A DNA stretch of 64,000 nt from Riptortus pedestris (taxonomy: Eukaryota > Arthropoda > Insecta > Hemiptera > Alydidae), in NCBI GenBank assembly GCA_019009955.1, contig CM032230.1, positions 18,097,501 through 18,161,500 on the forward strand, in the 5' to 3' direction. The position numbers were made by a program, and so were the translations under genes. Each line of letters begins with the position of its first letter. The first letter of the stretch is position 1. Under the pieces are notes generated by a model. That model had not been told where the DNA came from. It did no database searches and saw only the letters and a list, made by a program, of their open reading frames with translations. This document shows positions 12,456-23,505 of the stretch, one piece after another.

Positions 12456-12940
12456 TCTCAGTATTCAATTTGCTAATTCCAATTTACATCATTTTTAGTT
12501 ACTTACTTCTACATAATCCCGTTATTATCAAGGTACTATCGATAATATATTCAAATACTAAGCCGAGAACAGCTTGTTCTCCTTACATCTTTGCACCCTA
12601 AAACTTCATACAAAGATTTGTACGGTCGAACAACATCCATTGCACATTATAAGTATATCCTTTCGAACCGAAAGCTATGTCAAATCTTTCATTCTCTTCT
12701 TCATCCCTTTGATAATATAAAAGTCACGGACAAGGTAAATATGCTGAAACGGACCAAAAAAGGGAGAAGTGAAAAGGATGAGATACAGGAGTAAGGAGAA
12801 AAGACATAAAGAGAACGGCAGACTTTCTCAAAGGTAAGGCTCAGGCATTCTCAAAGAGGAACAGATATTAAATACGGATTTCTGGAAATTTCTATGGGAT
12901 CCTGCAAGGAAGATCTTCAAGCAGAATCATGGTACATAAA
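12453..12940. other. Unassigned spacer
   Basis: No motif recognised in the short open frame at 12591-12794, and no repeat family noted. Confidence 0.4.
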
Positions 12941-13821
12941 AGTCCGTCATTGAGGGGCTGTGTACACTAAGCAGATTTCCCACATGAAGTTTTACCAATA
13001 GATAAATCATAAACACTACATTGAATATTAAATGAACAAATACAAATGATAACGAGAAATCTTTCAGTCAGTTAATATTTAAATAACCTCAACAACGGAA
13101 AGCGATAGAATTGTAAACAAACAGGTCAACCAACCTCTCAGAGCTGAATAGGTAGAAATATTCTTGATCTAAAGGAAGAACAATTACTGAAATACATCTG
13201 AATATAATATATTAATTTTATTGATAACTATTTACTACATCTAGTACTGCAGTTTATACTGAACCGAACTAATTTTCATCTCAATCACTCTAATTTTAGT
13301 AATCCAAGAACAAAAGACGGGCGGAGGCCCATCAGAGCGTATTTGCATGTATCTCACCTAGAAACGATTTGCTGAACACAATATTTGATATTTCAGCTTG
13401 AAATAAGACGGTCATGATATATTAGCTCGTTCTTAATGTGTGATGACAAAGAAGAGGGGTTTAGTGAAGGCTGAAAACCAAAAAAATCCAAGTATCTCGG
13501 TAAAAAAATTCAAGATAGAGAAAATATGTATATAAGAATAATTATAGGTAATTAAATTTTCTATAAGATTCGTTATATTAATTAAAAAATTTTGATCAGG
13601 CTTATAATAACGGAGATATTTTAAATTTTCATAAGGACTCCCCTCTAACCCCCCCCCCCTGATTTCAGTTGTTAACGAACTTGATCTTAAGTTTTGTATG
13701 AAACGCTTATATATCGAATTTGGTCCCCGAATGATTAGAAAAAAATTGAGATCCCTAGAGCGGCAACAGATAAGAGTATATATAATTTTGAACTGAGCTC
13801 ATCTTCGTCATCTACTTGGTA

Positions 13822-15076
13822 CGTAGTAAGGTCCATAAGTTTCCGGCCTGTCCTGCTTGCCCTCCTTCAAACGTGCCGGGACCTGCACGCCTATGCAGGT
13901 CCATGCCTGCTCACTCCATACTCATCGCCCGCACTTCCTCAGTCTTGTCAGTCAGTGTCCAGCCTTAAAGGAAACTCCCCATTTTTACAATGTTTAAACT
14001 CGAGTACCGTGCGGTAATTAAATTCTTTTATAAAGAGCGTCTTACTCCTGCGCAAATTAAACAACGCTTGGATTGTGTATACAGGCAGTCCTCCCCCTCG
14101 TATTCCACTGTGAAAGAATGGGCCAAATTATTTAAGTTAGGGAGAGAAAGTCTAGAAGATGACCCACGTCCCGGTCGCCTACTGGAAGCTGTCACTTCTG
14201 AAACAATCCAACTTGTGGAATCTGAATTGCTGTCTGACCGACGACTGAAAACCAAGGAAATAGCAGCGAGGTTGGGGCTTTCAAAAACAAGTGTTTTGAG
14301 GATCATCAAAGAACATTTGCATATGAACAAGGTTAGTGCAAGATGGGTTCCAAAAATTCTTTCAGCTCATCAAAAACAGGAACGAGTTCACTGCTGCAAT
14401 GAATTTTTACGCGAGTATAATGCCGACCTAAAGAATTTCTTGGACTCAATTGTAACTGGGGATGAGACAATGGTTCTATATTATGACCCACTCAGCAAAA
14501 GAGAATCCATGGAATGGAGAAGACCAGGAGAAGCGCCTCCTTTAAAGGCAAAAGTCACGCAGTGAACAAAAAAGATAATGGCTACAATTTTTTGGGACTG
14601 TAAAGGAATACTATTGATAGATTTTAAAGAAAGGAATACCACAATGAATGGTGAGTATTATGCAGCCCTACTTCACCGGTTACGAGACGCCATTAAAGAG
14701 CCGCCTCCTTCTCGACAGTTCCCCTGTCCACACAGCATTGATTTCCAAGGCCGCTGTGAAGGACTGTGGATTCCAAGAAATCTCTCACCCACCCTACAGC
14801 CCAGACTTGACCCCTAGTGATTTCTACCTTTTCTGAAAATTAAAATCTGACCTTCGTGGAAGGCGATTTAACACCGACGAAGAGCTCCAATCAGCAGTGG
14901 AAGAACATTTTTTTAACAAAGAAGAAAATTATTTTTTTCATGGTATAGAAATGTTGCTAACGCGTTGTAATAAGTGTATTGAATTTAGAGGAGAATATAT
15001 TGAAAAACAGTAAAACTAGTTTTTTTCTTTCACCTTTCCTTCTATCCCAGACCGGAAACTTTTGGACCTTACTACG
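13822..15076 (+). mobile_element. mariner transposon with terminal inverted repeats, TA target duplication
   Basis: The ends are inverted copies of about 29 bp: CGTAGTAAGGTCCATAAG at the left and, reversed at the right, CGTAGTAAGGTCCAAAAG, both going on to TTTCCGG. TA flanks each side (13820-13821 and 15077-15078). The length of 1255 bp is normal for mariner. It interrupts family A copy A2 and is therefore younger than that insertion. Confidence 0.92.
13990..15013 (+). pseudogene. mariner transposase, inactivated
   Basis: The frame opens MFKLEYRAVIKFFYKERLTP (first helix-turn-helix), then DDPRPGR linker and a second helix-turn-helix (LKTKEIAARLGLSKTSVLRI). The catalytic triad can be followed: D of VTGDET, D of LLDSSPVHTA and D of SPDLTPSDF, with 34 residues between the last two, as in the DD34D mariner family. 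WVPKILSAHQKQERV is a mariner hallmark. It is broken by a stop at 14563-14565 (after KVTQ), a shift near 14700 within a short deletion before LLDSSPVH, and a stop at 14836 before KLKSDLRG. It ends at about 15013. It cannot make active transposase. Confidence 0.93.
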
Positions 15077-15370
15077 TAGGATTGAATGACATTTGAGTAA
15101 ATGTTTTGAAATCCGCGTCATGAGTACGACCTCAATAGCTGATTTCCCTCAATAAGTAGGAGTACTTCATCCATAGGTAAAGGTCAAGATAAATGAGATA
15201 TGGTTGGCACTCCTCTAACGTGCACGTTATCTTACACATAAATAGACGCGCTGCAATTAGAGGATGAACATTGGATTTATGGAACTAATAGTTTGATTTA
15301 GCGACATTTCACTTGCGTCCGATAAATAGTCGTGAACCTGCAACTTATCCTTCTTGGTAATTATCTCAAT

Positions 15371-16045
15371 TTGATTTATTTATTTAGGTGTGACGCAATT
15401 TTAGCGATTCACACTGACTCATATTATAAAAAATAGAAGTTGGTATAAAAAAAAAAAGATTATTATAAAAAAAATGTACAAATGCCTACAGTCGTAGATA
15501 AAACCACAGTTACGTTTCCTCCAGTGGATATTCATGAGAGTAGAAAACCAATTCTTTAAGTCTACGGTTCCATTTAAGTGAAAAAAAATTGTTTTAAAAG
15601 TTCTGTCTCTTGGTGATGTTTTATGATTGCCGTCTTGTAATGGTGTCATGTAGTAGTTCTGAAAGGTTGGTGGGTAAGGTCTTGTCGGTTATTAGTCTGC
15701 AGTCTGTAAGTAAGTGTTTGATAGTTAGTTGTGTATTGCAGAGTGTACATAAAGGCTCAGTCCTAGTTATGAGGTGTCCGTGGGTAATCCGTGAATGGCC
15801 GTGTCTCAAACGAGCAAGAACTACTTCTCATCTAGTGTTCTGATTACTTGACTGCCATTCACAATTAGTGTATTTTATTTCTTGTTGTTTTGTGAGTCTG
15901 ACGCCATTGTACTTCCCATTTTGCGCTGACCTCTCTTTTGATAATATTAGTATCATCCTGTGCTGTAATGTGATCAGTGTGTAATTTCTCAAGTTTTGTC
16001 GCAAATTTTGAATGTTTGTCAGCCAAGATATTTTCTTAGTTTCAT
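15371..16045 (-). pseudogene. I-like non-LTR retrotransposon, 5'-truncated copy with (TAAA)n tail
   Basis: On the minus strand the piece begins in the RNase H region, passes RHGHSRITHGHLITRTEP and the knuckle CTLCNTQLTIKHLLTDC, then a short 3' UTR ending GTGTGAATCGCT, CACACCTAAATAAATAAA. The same UTR and tail close the copy at 55.25 kb. TAAA-type tails are typical of I-superfamily elements. Stops interrupt the RNase H portion. Confidence 0.75.
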
Positions 16046-16600
16046 GATTTTATTTTATTTCTTATTGATTCAAAGAGCTACGTAAAAAGGTCTTATAAAA
16101 TATTAAGCATTAAAGTGGAATAGGAAAGATGGATTTGTTGCCAAAAATGTTCTTTTTTGTATAATAAATTGCTTTTATAACATGAGATTTGTCTCTTTGA
16201 TCTTTTTAAGTATTTTTTGTGAACAGAGCGTGTGTTGTACCATAGAAAATAAAATAATGGTTCGCAAAATCAGTTATGCATAATATTATGATTTCACTAG
16301 TTCCATTTCACTGAACATTTGCTGCAGAGTTTGGCTCTTCTATAGCTAGACTCTAAACTAAACTTTTTTGGTAATATTATACATGTTTCCAGCTTGAATG
16401 GAGAGCATTTCCCTGAGTATTGTTTCGGCATAGGTTTGCCGCCTTTAATATAGCGTAGACAATCGATGGAATCAATGTCTTTGTCCATAATTCTTCTGTT
16501 AAACCTTTTGCCATACCAGTGGCAACTAAAACGTATCTGCAACTTAGAGTGCTCAACGAATATAAATATAATAGAATAGCGTGAGAAATGTTTGACTTAC
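16046..16600. other. Intron 3 DNA next to exon 3, nothing recognised
   Basis: The minus-strand open frame at 16297-16542 (lysine and serine rich) has no motif I know. No repeat family noted. Confidence 0.4.
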
Positions 16601-16771
16601 TAGAGAGTATATGTCCTCATTCTGTGAGAAGACAGCTACAGTAGCCCATGAGAGCTTGTTGAGTAGTGCAGCCCTGGCGGGGTTGTGCGATGAATCGGGG
16701 GCGATGGTCCTGAAGAACAAAGGGAACTCTCGCCGATCCGACAAAGCTGGCGAAGTCGAACCGAACGACAC
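16601..16771 (-). CDS. GABA-B-R3: GABA-B receptor type 3-like, exon 3
   Basis: The exon has 57 codons: VSFGSTSPALSDRREFP, then LFFRTIAPDSSHNPARAA, then WATVAVFSQNEDIYSL. The S-x-G-x-x-SPALS-(D/N)R motif, the FFRT step and HNPxR are shared by all GABA-B subunits; the serine of SFGS is in the region that contacts the ligand backbone in GABA-B1. APDSSHNPAR and FSQNE point to R3, since R1 and R2 have HPSATxHNPTR. The acceptor is TTTTTTTGCAG and the donor is CTA followed by the perfect GTAAGT. It is separated from exon 2 by 6.6 kb and lies just upstream of a family A element that begins in the intron on its upstream side. Confidence 0.93.
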
Positions 16772-16784
16772 CTGCAAAAAAAGA

Positions 16785-17929
16785 AGAAAACGTCCGTCAC
16801 GCGGGGGATGTGTACACTAAGCAGATGTACAATAGATACATCTACATAAACACACACAAGGTAACAATTAACACCACTGTGAACATTAAATGAATAAATA
16901 CAAACGGTAATAAGAAATTTTTTAGGCAATTTTAATAACCTCTCAACGGTTAGCAAACAGGTCAGCTAACCTCTCAGAGCTGAACAGATAGATAGAAATA
17001 TTCTTCACGGGAAATATAAACAATTACTAAAATATATCTGAATATAAAATATTAATTTTACTGAAAACTATTTACTTCATCTAGTACTGTAATTTATAAT
17101 AAATCAGAATTTTATCTCAGTAACTCAAATTTTAGTAATCTCAGACCAAAAGAAGAGGGGAGGGGTCATCAGAAACTATTTGCATGTACTAAAAATTTAT
17201 AGTAAATTTAATTTGCTATAAGATTGGCTCTATACAATTTTTGGATCCGACGTATAGTAATGGAGCTATTTCGAATTTTCAAAAATCCATCCCTCTAAGC
17301 CCCTCTCGAACTGGTCTGATTTCAGCAATGCATTAACCAACAATTTTGCATTTTCTAATTTTCAGCCTTCAGTAAACCCCCATGAGTAGTGAGTCCACTT
17401 TAACAACAAGCGAATATATCATGAAACGTTTTATTCCGAGTATAAACACGAAATCCTTCTTTCCAGAAATCATTAATAGATGACATATATACAAATATAA
17501 CGTTTGATGGCGTCATCAATTAAGAATTTTATTCATAATCTCGAAAATGTATATATAAATATAGATTTGATCTATACCAAGTCTATATCTATTTAACCGT
17601 TCTGTCAACACTACAGTGCATATTTGTTATTGACCGAAACAAGACAAGAATAAGGGGGTGGTTAGGGAGAGGGAGGGTATTCGAAAATTCAAAATATCTC
17701 TGTTATTATAAGCCTAACGGAAGAGGTTATACTACCATTCTCATTCAAATATTGAAAGTCTGCAATTGTTGTTATTGTCATTTTTTTGTAGTAACAAGAC
17801 GGCCGTGATAAGAAGTCAAGACAGAAGACATTCTGGACAACTCTCATTGAAAGGCTTAATTTTTATTGTAAATGAGAGGTTAATTAAATATAAAGTGTAA
17901 GTGGATAAACAATTTTCATATATATATAC

Positions 17930-18001
<72 letters not shown>

Positions 18002-18095
18002 TTGAAATATAAATATATGTGAGGAAATGTTTTGAAAATAGCGTAATGAGTACAACCTCAATAGATGATTTCTCTCAAGGGAAATCTCTTAAAAG
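16785..18095 (+). mobile_element. Family A element, copy A3
   Basis: The left end CGTCCGTCACGCGGGGGATG and ACACTAAGCAGATG starts only 14 bp upstream of exon 3 on the gene's strand. The shared interior follows, then a long TA and TACA tract (17916-17999) and the right end CGTAATGAGTACAACC, GATTTCTCTCAAGGGAAATC, TCTTAAAAGG. Its left end is thus immediately beside the exon 3 acceptor. Confidence 0.7.
17916..17999 (+). repeat. (TA)n microsatellite with TACA interruptions
   Basis: An 84-base TA tract in the expected position near the right end of family A copy A3. Confidence 0.95.
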
Positions 18096-18127
18096 GAACA
18101 AAGTAATATTTCATGGATTAAATTTAC

Positions 18128-18640
18128 AGAATGCCCAAAATACACCAATTTCCTGAATAAAATATTTAAGGAAATATTAAAAATTGATCAAGAGGTGAAA
18201 ATTGTTTTAGCAAAACCTATTAGAAAACCTCTTAGTGGATATAGACCAGCCTTAGTGGAATTCTCCAATGAATACGAAGCAAATTTTATTCTTAGAAGAG
18301 GAAAATCCTTAATAGACAGAGGATTTTCTGTAGAATCTCATCTCACTAAAACAAAGGCTTATAAAAAGAAAGTTGCTCGTCGTAAGGAAAAAAACTGAAG
18401 TGACTTAATACTAGCAAACAAATAATTGTTTGAGGAAATAATTTAATTATGAATTCACAGATATTTAGATGGGATGAAAATACTGGATTGGGCATAGGTG
18501 ATAAGAATTGCAATACAATTATTAGTCAAATGTTGAACATGGAATTTTCTAAACGAATACAAGAATTATTAAAAGGAGATAAAATGGCTGAAACGAATAG
18601 GGAATCCGCAAGTAATTACCAAACAAAATGTTCTTTTTGA
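18128..18640 (+). pseudogene. Unassigned coding relics, possibly transposon ORF1-like
   Basis: Two open pieces lie close together. The first reads KIVLAKPIRKPLSGYRPALV, EFSNEYEANFILRRGKSLI, VESHLTKTKAYKKKVARRK. Its basic composition and RPALVEF strand followed by a helix and a basic tail loosely recall RRM and C-terminal domains of non-LTR ORF1 proteins. The second (18449-18640) contains FRWDENTGLGIGDKN and is not recognised. The function is not established. Confidence 0.3.
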
Positions 18641-18703
18641 TTCTATAAAAATAAAATACCTAAAACAAACTTTCTCACAAAACGCATTGCACATATAATA
18701 ATT

Positions 18704-18768
18704 TTATTTATTTATTAACGTCCAATTTTTACCAGGTTACCACCATTTTCTAGCCAGGGTGCACATAT
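18704..18768 (-). mobile_element. tRNA-related SINE, 3' end fragment
   Basis: On the minus strand it reads CACCCTGGCTAGAAAATGGT, GGTAACCTGG, GGACGTTAATAAATAAATAA, matching the 3' halves of the copies at 27.7, 37.4 and 38.4 kb. Confidence 0.7.
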
Positions 18769-19188
18769 AATAAGCATATTAATTCTTGCATATAGTTTAT
18801 GCGGTATTAAAAAAAACTTTTAGCTGATTTTTTAAAAATTATTAAGACTTTGGAGTCACAAGACTGCTTCTTGAAAAACACTCACTTAATGAAAAATATT
18901 TTAGCGAATTACATCAAGGTGGGTATTTGCAGTAGAGGACAGTATATTCGGAAGACCAAGTGGTGGAAAAGTTATGGTTTTTAAAAAAGAAGTTATTGAG
19001 CAGTATGAAATTTGATAATATGCATAATATGGAAACAATTCAACTAGTTATTGAAAATACAATATAAACATTTTGCCACTATATTTAGGAACTAGAACCT
19101 GGAAAAATGAATATAATGAATTAGTGAATTTTGAAATGATTAATAAAAATAATTTTTATTTCTCTACTAGTTTCGCTTTCATATTCTC
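18769..19188. other. Unassigned AT-rich DNA
   Basis: No exon or repeat recognised. Confidence 0.4.
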
Positions 19189-19272
19189 CGACTGGAAATA
19201 TGAAGCCGTTAGCTTAGTTCCCTTTAAGCAGATTTTCCTTAGGGGAAATCAGCTATTGAGGTTATTCATTGA
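19189..19272 (-). mobile_element. Family A right-end fragment
   Basis: Inverted right end: TTAAGCAGATTTTCCTTAGG, GGAAATCAGCTATTGAGG. It abuts the start of the 61-bp minisatellite. Confidence 0.6.
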
Positions 19273-20900
19273 GTAAGTGGCAATCTTTATGTATGTGCGT
19301 AAATGTAAATATTGAAATTGGATTAATCGCTGAGAAAGTGGTAATCTTTATGTATCTGCTTAAATGTAAATAGTGAAATTGGGTTAATGGCTGAGTAAGT
19401 GGCAATCTTTATGTAAGGTACACCGGGGTAAGTGGAACCGCTAATATCGTTAGTTCAACTTTAACCTGTCAGTACTCATAAGGTTTAACATCAAATTTTC
19501 TAAAATGTTGTGTGAATGTCCATTGGAATACGCCTAATCGAAGGTGTGATTTTGAGAAGCTTGACTAAAATTGTCTCTTCGAATATCCATAAATTTTTTA
19601 GTTGGCCTTGGGTTCCACTTACTTGGGGGCAAGTGGAACCACCTGGCTTTCTTGAATGTAAAATAGTTAGGAAGTGACTGGGGAGAGTGTAAACGGATAA
19701 AACATCATTGAAAAAGTAGGTTTTAATCTTCCAAGGAATAAATTTCTCGAACAGAAAAATATTGAGAATTTCCTTAACTATAGGTTCTGTAAGCAGAAAC
19801 TCCAACAGATGGCATGTCTGTCTTTGTCAATAGAGTTTGAAAAATCGTGTTGGGTTCCACTTGCCCCGAATTTCCACTGACCCCGGTGTACCTTATCTGC
19901 GTAAATGTAAATAGTGAAATTGGATTAATGCTGAGAAAGTGGTAATCTTTATGTATCTGCGTAAATGTAAATAGTGAAATTGGGTTAATCGCTGAGTAAG
20001 TGGCAATCTTTATGTATATGCGTAAATGTAAATAGTGAAATTGTGTTAATCGCTGAGAAAAAGGCAATCTTTATGTATATGCGTAAATGTTAATAGTGAA
20101 ATTGGATTAATCGCTCAGTAAGGGACTATCTTTAGGTGTGTGCGTAAATGTAAATAGTGAAATTGGGTTATTCGCAGAGTAAATGGTAAACTTTATGTAA
20201 GTACTTAAATGTAAATAGTGAAATTGGCTTAATCGCTGTTTAAGTAGCATTCTTTATGTTTGTGCGAAATTGTAAATAGTGAAATTGGGTTAACCGCTGA
20301 GTAAATGGTAGTCTTTATGTATGTGCGCATGTGTAAATAGTGCAATTAGGTACTAGAAAAATCGCCTTTAGTATTAATTTAGTTATATTAAAAGTGGTAC
20401 ATAAAGTTATTCTCAGGCGTTATATACAGACCTCATAAAGAATTGTACATGACTCACATAGGATAAATAATGAAATTGGTTTAATCGCTGAGTATGTTGT
20501 AGTCTTTATGTATGTAAATGTAAATAGTGCAATTAGGTTATTCGCTGTTTAAGTAGAAATCCTTATGAATGTGCGTAAGAGTAAATAGTGCAATTAGGTC
20601 CTTCGCTGAGTATGTAGTAATCTTCATGTATGTATGTAAATGTAAATAGTGCAATTAGGTCCTTCGCTGAGTATGTAGTAATCTTCATGTCTGTATGTAA
20701 ATGTAAATAGTGCAATTAGGTCCTTCGCTGAGTATGTAGTAATCTTCATGTATGTATGTAAATGTAAATAGTCCAATTAGGTCCTTCGCTGAGTATGTAG
20801 TAATCTTCATGTATGTATGTAAATGTAAATAGTGCAATTAGGTCCTTCGCTGAGTATGTAGTAATCTTCATGTCTGTATGTAAATGTAAATAGTGCAATC
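19273..20900 (+). repeat. 61-bp minisatellite, interrupted by a 478-bp transposon
   Basis: The unit is about GTAATCTTTATGTATCTGCG, TAAATGTAAATAGTGAAATT, GGGTTAATCGCTGAGTAAGTG. Left copies (19273-19415, 19896-20340) are diverged. The right block (20525-20900) uses CAATTAGGTCCTTCGCTGAG and CTTCATGTATGTATG and is nearly identical from unit to unit, so it was homogenised recently. The part at 20345-20460 does not follow the unit. Confidence 0.88.
19416..19893. mobile_element. 478-bp non-autonomous DNA transposon with TA target duplication
   Basis: The terminal inverted repeats AGGTACACCGGGGTAAGTGG (left) and, reversed, AGGTACACCGGGGTCAGTGG (right) match 19 of 20. It sits between TA (19414-19415) and TA (19894-19895), and the uninterrupted minisatellite word CTTTATGTATCTGCG proves the TA duplication. 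Inside, GGTTCCACTT and AAGTGGAACC form a further hairpin near 19610-19641. The open frame on the minus strand (19500-19805) has no transposase motif. The TA target suggests mobilisation by a Tc1/mariner-type enzyme (inference). Confidence 0.9.
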
Positions 20901-20902
20901 TA

Positions 20903-21775
20903 TACAAATAGAATTCTAAGGTTTGTCTGGTTTTATATTTAAATTTTGGGGGAATCAATTTTTTTTTACATTTCATACCATTCTAAGAACAATGCCATCA
21001 AAATTGAAAATCTGCCCTATATGTCCATGCGCTATTGCTCAAAAGATTATTATGAGCTATTATCTTTGTGGGTCTTTTACCTCAAAGCACAACATAGGTT
21101 ATATGAGAGTTCGAATTGTTGGCTAGAAGGGGGGGGGGTTACTTCAATGTCACATTTTCGCCGATATCTTCGTTAATATTCGTTTTATAGAGAAAGTGTA
21201 GAAAACATATTCTGTTTAGAATGACGATTACCGTCCTATTCGGGTTATAATATTTTTATATTTTTACCTTCCGACTTACGTAGGCCAAAGTGAAATTGTT
21301 TTGCATATGTGTTCAGAAATGAATAATTTTAGCATTCGCTATTTTATACCTTAATACCGATCTCAAGAGTGGGAGTTTACTTTGACGTCAAAAAAACATT
21401 TTCGTCAATATGTTTCTTAATATTGACTTTATCGAAAACATTTGAAGAAGGAATTGTGTTCAAAATCCACTTTCCGGTCCTTAAATGTTATTTGGTTTTA
21501 TGAATTATCAAATTTTGTTTCCCGACTTGAGGCCACTACGTAGAATTTATTAAAGTTTCAAAAGAGCTACCTAGTGATTTTTTTAAATTTTTATTATATA
21601 ATGGGGATATGAATATTGTCAACGTGGGCCCTTTGATATATACTTTACAACTATCGACTTGGGGGAGGGGGTTACTTTGAAGTCAAAACTTCTATTCGTT
21701 AAAGTCTTTGATAATATCCATTTTATCGGAAATATTAAATGATGGGTGACACGGCTAGTCGTTAATAATAACAAA
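20903..21775 (+). mobile_element. Family D interspersed repeat
   Basis: It starts ATAGAATTCTAAGGTTTGTC and TATTTAAATTT, carries CATTCTAAGAACAATG, AAATTGAAAATCTGCC, then GGTTACTTCAATGTCA and GTTTACTTTGACGTCAAA blocks repeated with variation about every 220-270 bp. Pieces recur at 37914, 38745 and, inverted, 42335-42715. It has no coding potential. The class is unknown. Confidence 0.55.
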
Positions 21776-21776
21776 A

Positions 21777-22595
21777 AGTCCGTCACGCAGGGGCTGCGTA
21801 AACTAAGCAGATTTCCCACGTGTAGTTTTACAATAGATAAATCTACATACTGATGATACAACATGACCGTGAATATTAAGTGAATAAATACGAATGATAA
21901 TGAGAAATAATTTAGTCAATTTACATTTTTGATAACTCGTCTGAATTGTAAACAAGCAGGACAAACATCCTCTCTGAAGTGAATAGATAGATAGAAATAT
22001 TCTTGATCGAAAAGACAAACAATTACAGAGGTATATCTGAATATAAGATATTAATTTTATTGAAAACTATTTATTTATTACATCTAGTACTGTAATTTAT
22101 ACTGAATCGGAATAATTTCTACCACTCTAATTTTGGTACCCCAAGAACCAAAGACGGGGGAGGAGTCATCAAAACATATTTGGATTTACATATCTCATCT
22201 ATAAAAGATTTCATGAACATAATATTTGGAATTTCCGCCTGAAATAAGACGTTTCATGATATATTGGTTTATTTTTAACCATGTCTGAGAATGGGGGTTT
22301 ACTGAAGACTGAAATACAAAAAATACCAATATCTCGGTTAATATTGAAAATAGAGAAAACATGTATATAACAACATTTATCGAACATTAAATTTGCAACA
22401 ATATTGCTTCTATACAATTATTCCCATAGTAGCGGATATATTTTGAATTTTAGAAATTCCTACTCTAAACTCCCCTCCCCTATCACTGGTCATATTTCAG
22501 CTGTTAACGAATTTGATTTTTCTTTTTATATATAACGCTTATTATATTTGGTATTGATAAGAAAAAAATTGAAACCGCTAGAGCGTTAACAGATA

Positions 22596-22640
<45 letters not shown>

Positions 22641-23050
22641 GTATATGTAATTTTGAACAGACCTCATGTTCGTCATCTTCTGAGTAGGATCGATAAACAG
22701 TTGAAGAAATCTTTTGAAAATCGCTTCATGAGTACAACCTCAATGGCTGATTTCCCTTAAGAGAAATCTACTTCTATCTAAACTGCTCAAAAATGAATAG
22801 GGATATTGGCTGTTTTGTGGTATGTATGGGGCCTAGCATGTTGTATTTTGTTTTAAAATTATAAATATAATTAATATTTATTAGAAATTATTGTCTTTTC
22901 CCCCCATAAAAACGTAATTTAATTAAGGTCGATTTAATTAAAATTAATAGGATAAGAAAAAATAACCAATATCCCTATTCATTTTTGAGCAGTATATGAT
23001 GCCCTCCCGTGTTGTAATGCTGTGTCGACCTCTAACGTACCTCACGGCTC
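21777..23050 (+). mobile_element. Family A element, copy A4, with a 214-bp insert in its right flank
   Basis: The left end is AGTCCGTCACGCAGGGGCTG and AAGCAGATTTCCCACGTG. The standard interior, a (TA)n tract (22593-22640) and the right end CTTCATGAGTACAACC, GATTTCCCTTAAGAGAAATC follow. The tail region 22650-23050 is repeated at 23098-23290, without the insert. Confidence 0.75.
22781..22994. mobile_element. 214-bp MITE, TA target duplication, with its empty site nearby
   Basis: Inverted ends of about 28 bp: ACTGCTCAAAAATGAATAG at the left and, reversed at the right, ACTGCTCAAAAATGAATAG, going on to GGATATTGG. TA flanks it at 22779-22780 and 22995-22996. The duplicated segment at 23220-23240 reads CTTCTATCTATGATGCCCTC uninterrupted, which is the empty site. 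The interior is AT-rich with no ORF. Confidence 0.93.
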
Positions 23051-23097
23051 GCATTTGCTATACGGTTGCTAGGCAATGAAACCTACTCTTACTGTTT

Positions 23098-23290
23098 GTA
23101 TTTTGAACAGACCTCATTTTCGTCATCTTCTGAGTAGGATCGATGAACACTTGAAGAAATCTTTTGAAAATCGCGTCATGAGTACAACCTCAATGGCTGA
23201 TTTCCCTTAAGAGAAATCTACTTCTATCTATGATGCCCTCCCGTGTTGTAATGTTGCGTCGACCTCTAACGTACCACATGGCTCGCTGAT
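23098..23290 (+). repeat. Duplicate of the family A right end plus flank (empty site copy)
   Basis: It matches 22650-22780 plus 22995-23050 with few differences: TTTTGAACAGACCTCATTTT through GATTTCCCTTAAGAGAAATC, CTATCTATGATGCCCTCCCG and GCGTCGACCTCTAACGTACC. It ends about 75 bp from the donor side of exon 2. Confidence 0.85.
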
Positions 23291-23364
23291 ATTCCAACCA
23301 TATTTTTTGAATATGGTAGGTATTTGTAAACCCTGTCTGATTGTGGTTAGTGAGTAAGATATAC

Positions 23365-23505
23365 CTGAACCATGTTCCAGTAGGGGACGACCTTGGCGAG
23401 GGCCTCCGTCACATCGGAGCAGGACGTCCCCAGGAGTACCATCATCTTCTCCCGTCGGCTGTAGACGGCATGGAAGAAAGCATCCAGACCAGCTCCAGTG
23501 TCACA
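23365..23505 (-). CDS. GABA-B-R3: GABA-B receptor type 3-like, exon 2
   Basis: The exon has 47 codons, begins CDTGAGLDAFFHAVY, continues MMVLLGTSCSDVTEA and ends LAKVVPYWNMVQ. The leading cysteine follows NDTK of exon 1, giving the conserved NDT-x-CD junction of GABA-B ligand domains. LLGTSCSDV occupies the place where GABA-B1 carries its GCSSVS loop at the ligand pocket; the R3-type SCSDVTE replaces it. The acceptor is TTTGTTTCAG and the donor is CAG followed by GTATAT, both phase 0. The exon sits between a duplicated family A tail and a 53-bp minisatellite, and the preceding intron is about 23.5 kb. The frame is clean. An open plus-strand frame across the same bases is only a shadow. Confidence 0.92.

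Larger units (their letters stand above)
12945..15150 (+). mobile_element. Family A element, copy A2, split by a mariner
   Basis: The left end is GTCCGTCATTGAGGGGCTG then AAGCAGATTTCCCACATG. The shared interior (CTATTTACTACATCTAGTAC, ATTTGCATGTATCTCACC, CGGAGATATT, GATTTCAGTTGTTAACGAAC, CCTAGAGCG) runs to 13821, the mariner occupies 13822-15076, and the right end resumes with TTTTGAAATCCGCGTCATG, ACCTCAATAGCTGATTTCCC. Without the mariner the element is about 950 bp. Confidence 0.75.

Noticed and set aside
19500..19805. 101-codon minus-strand frame as a transposase of the 478-bp element
   Set aside because: No DDE or helix-turn-helix motif, and the frame overlaps the element's internal hairpin.
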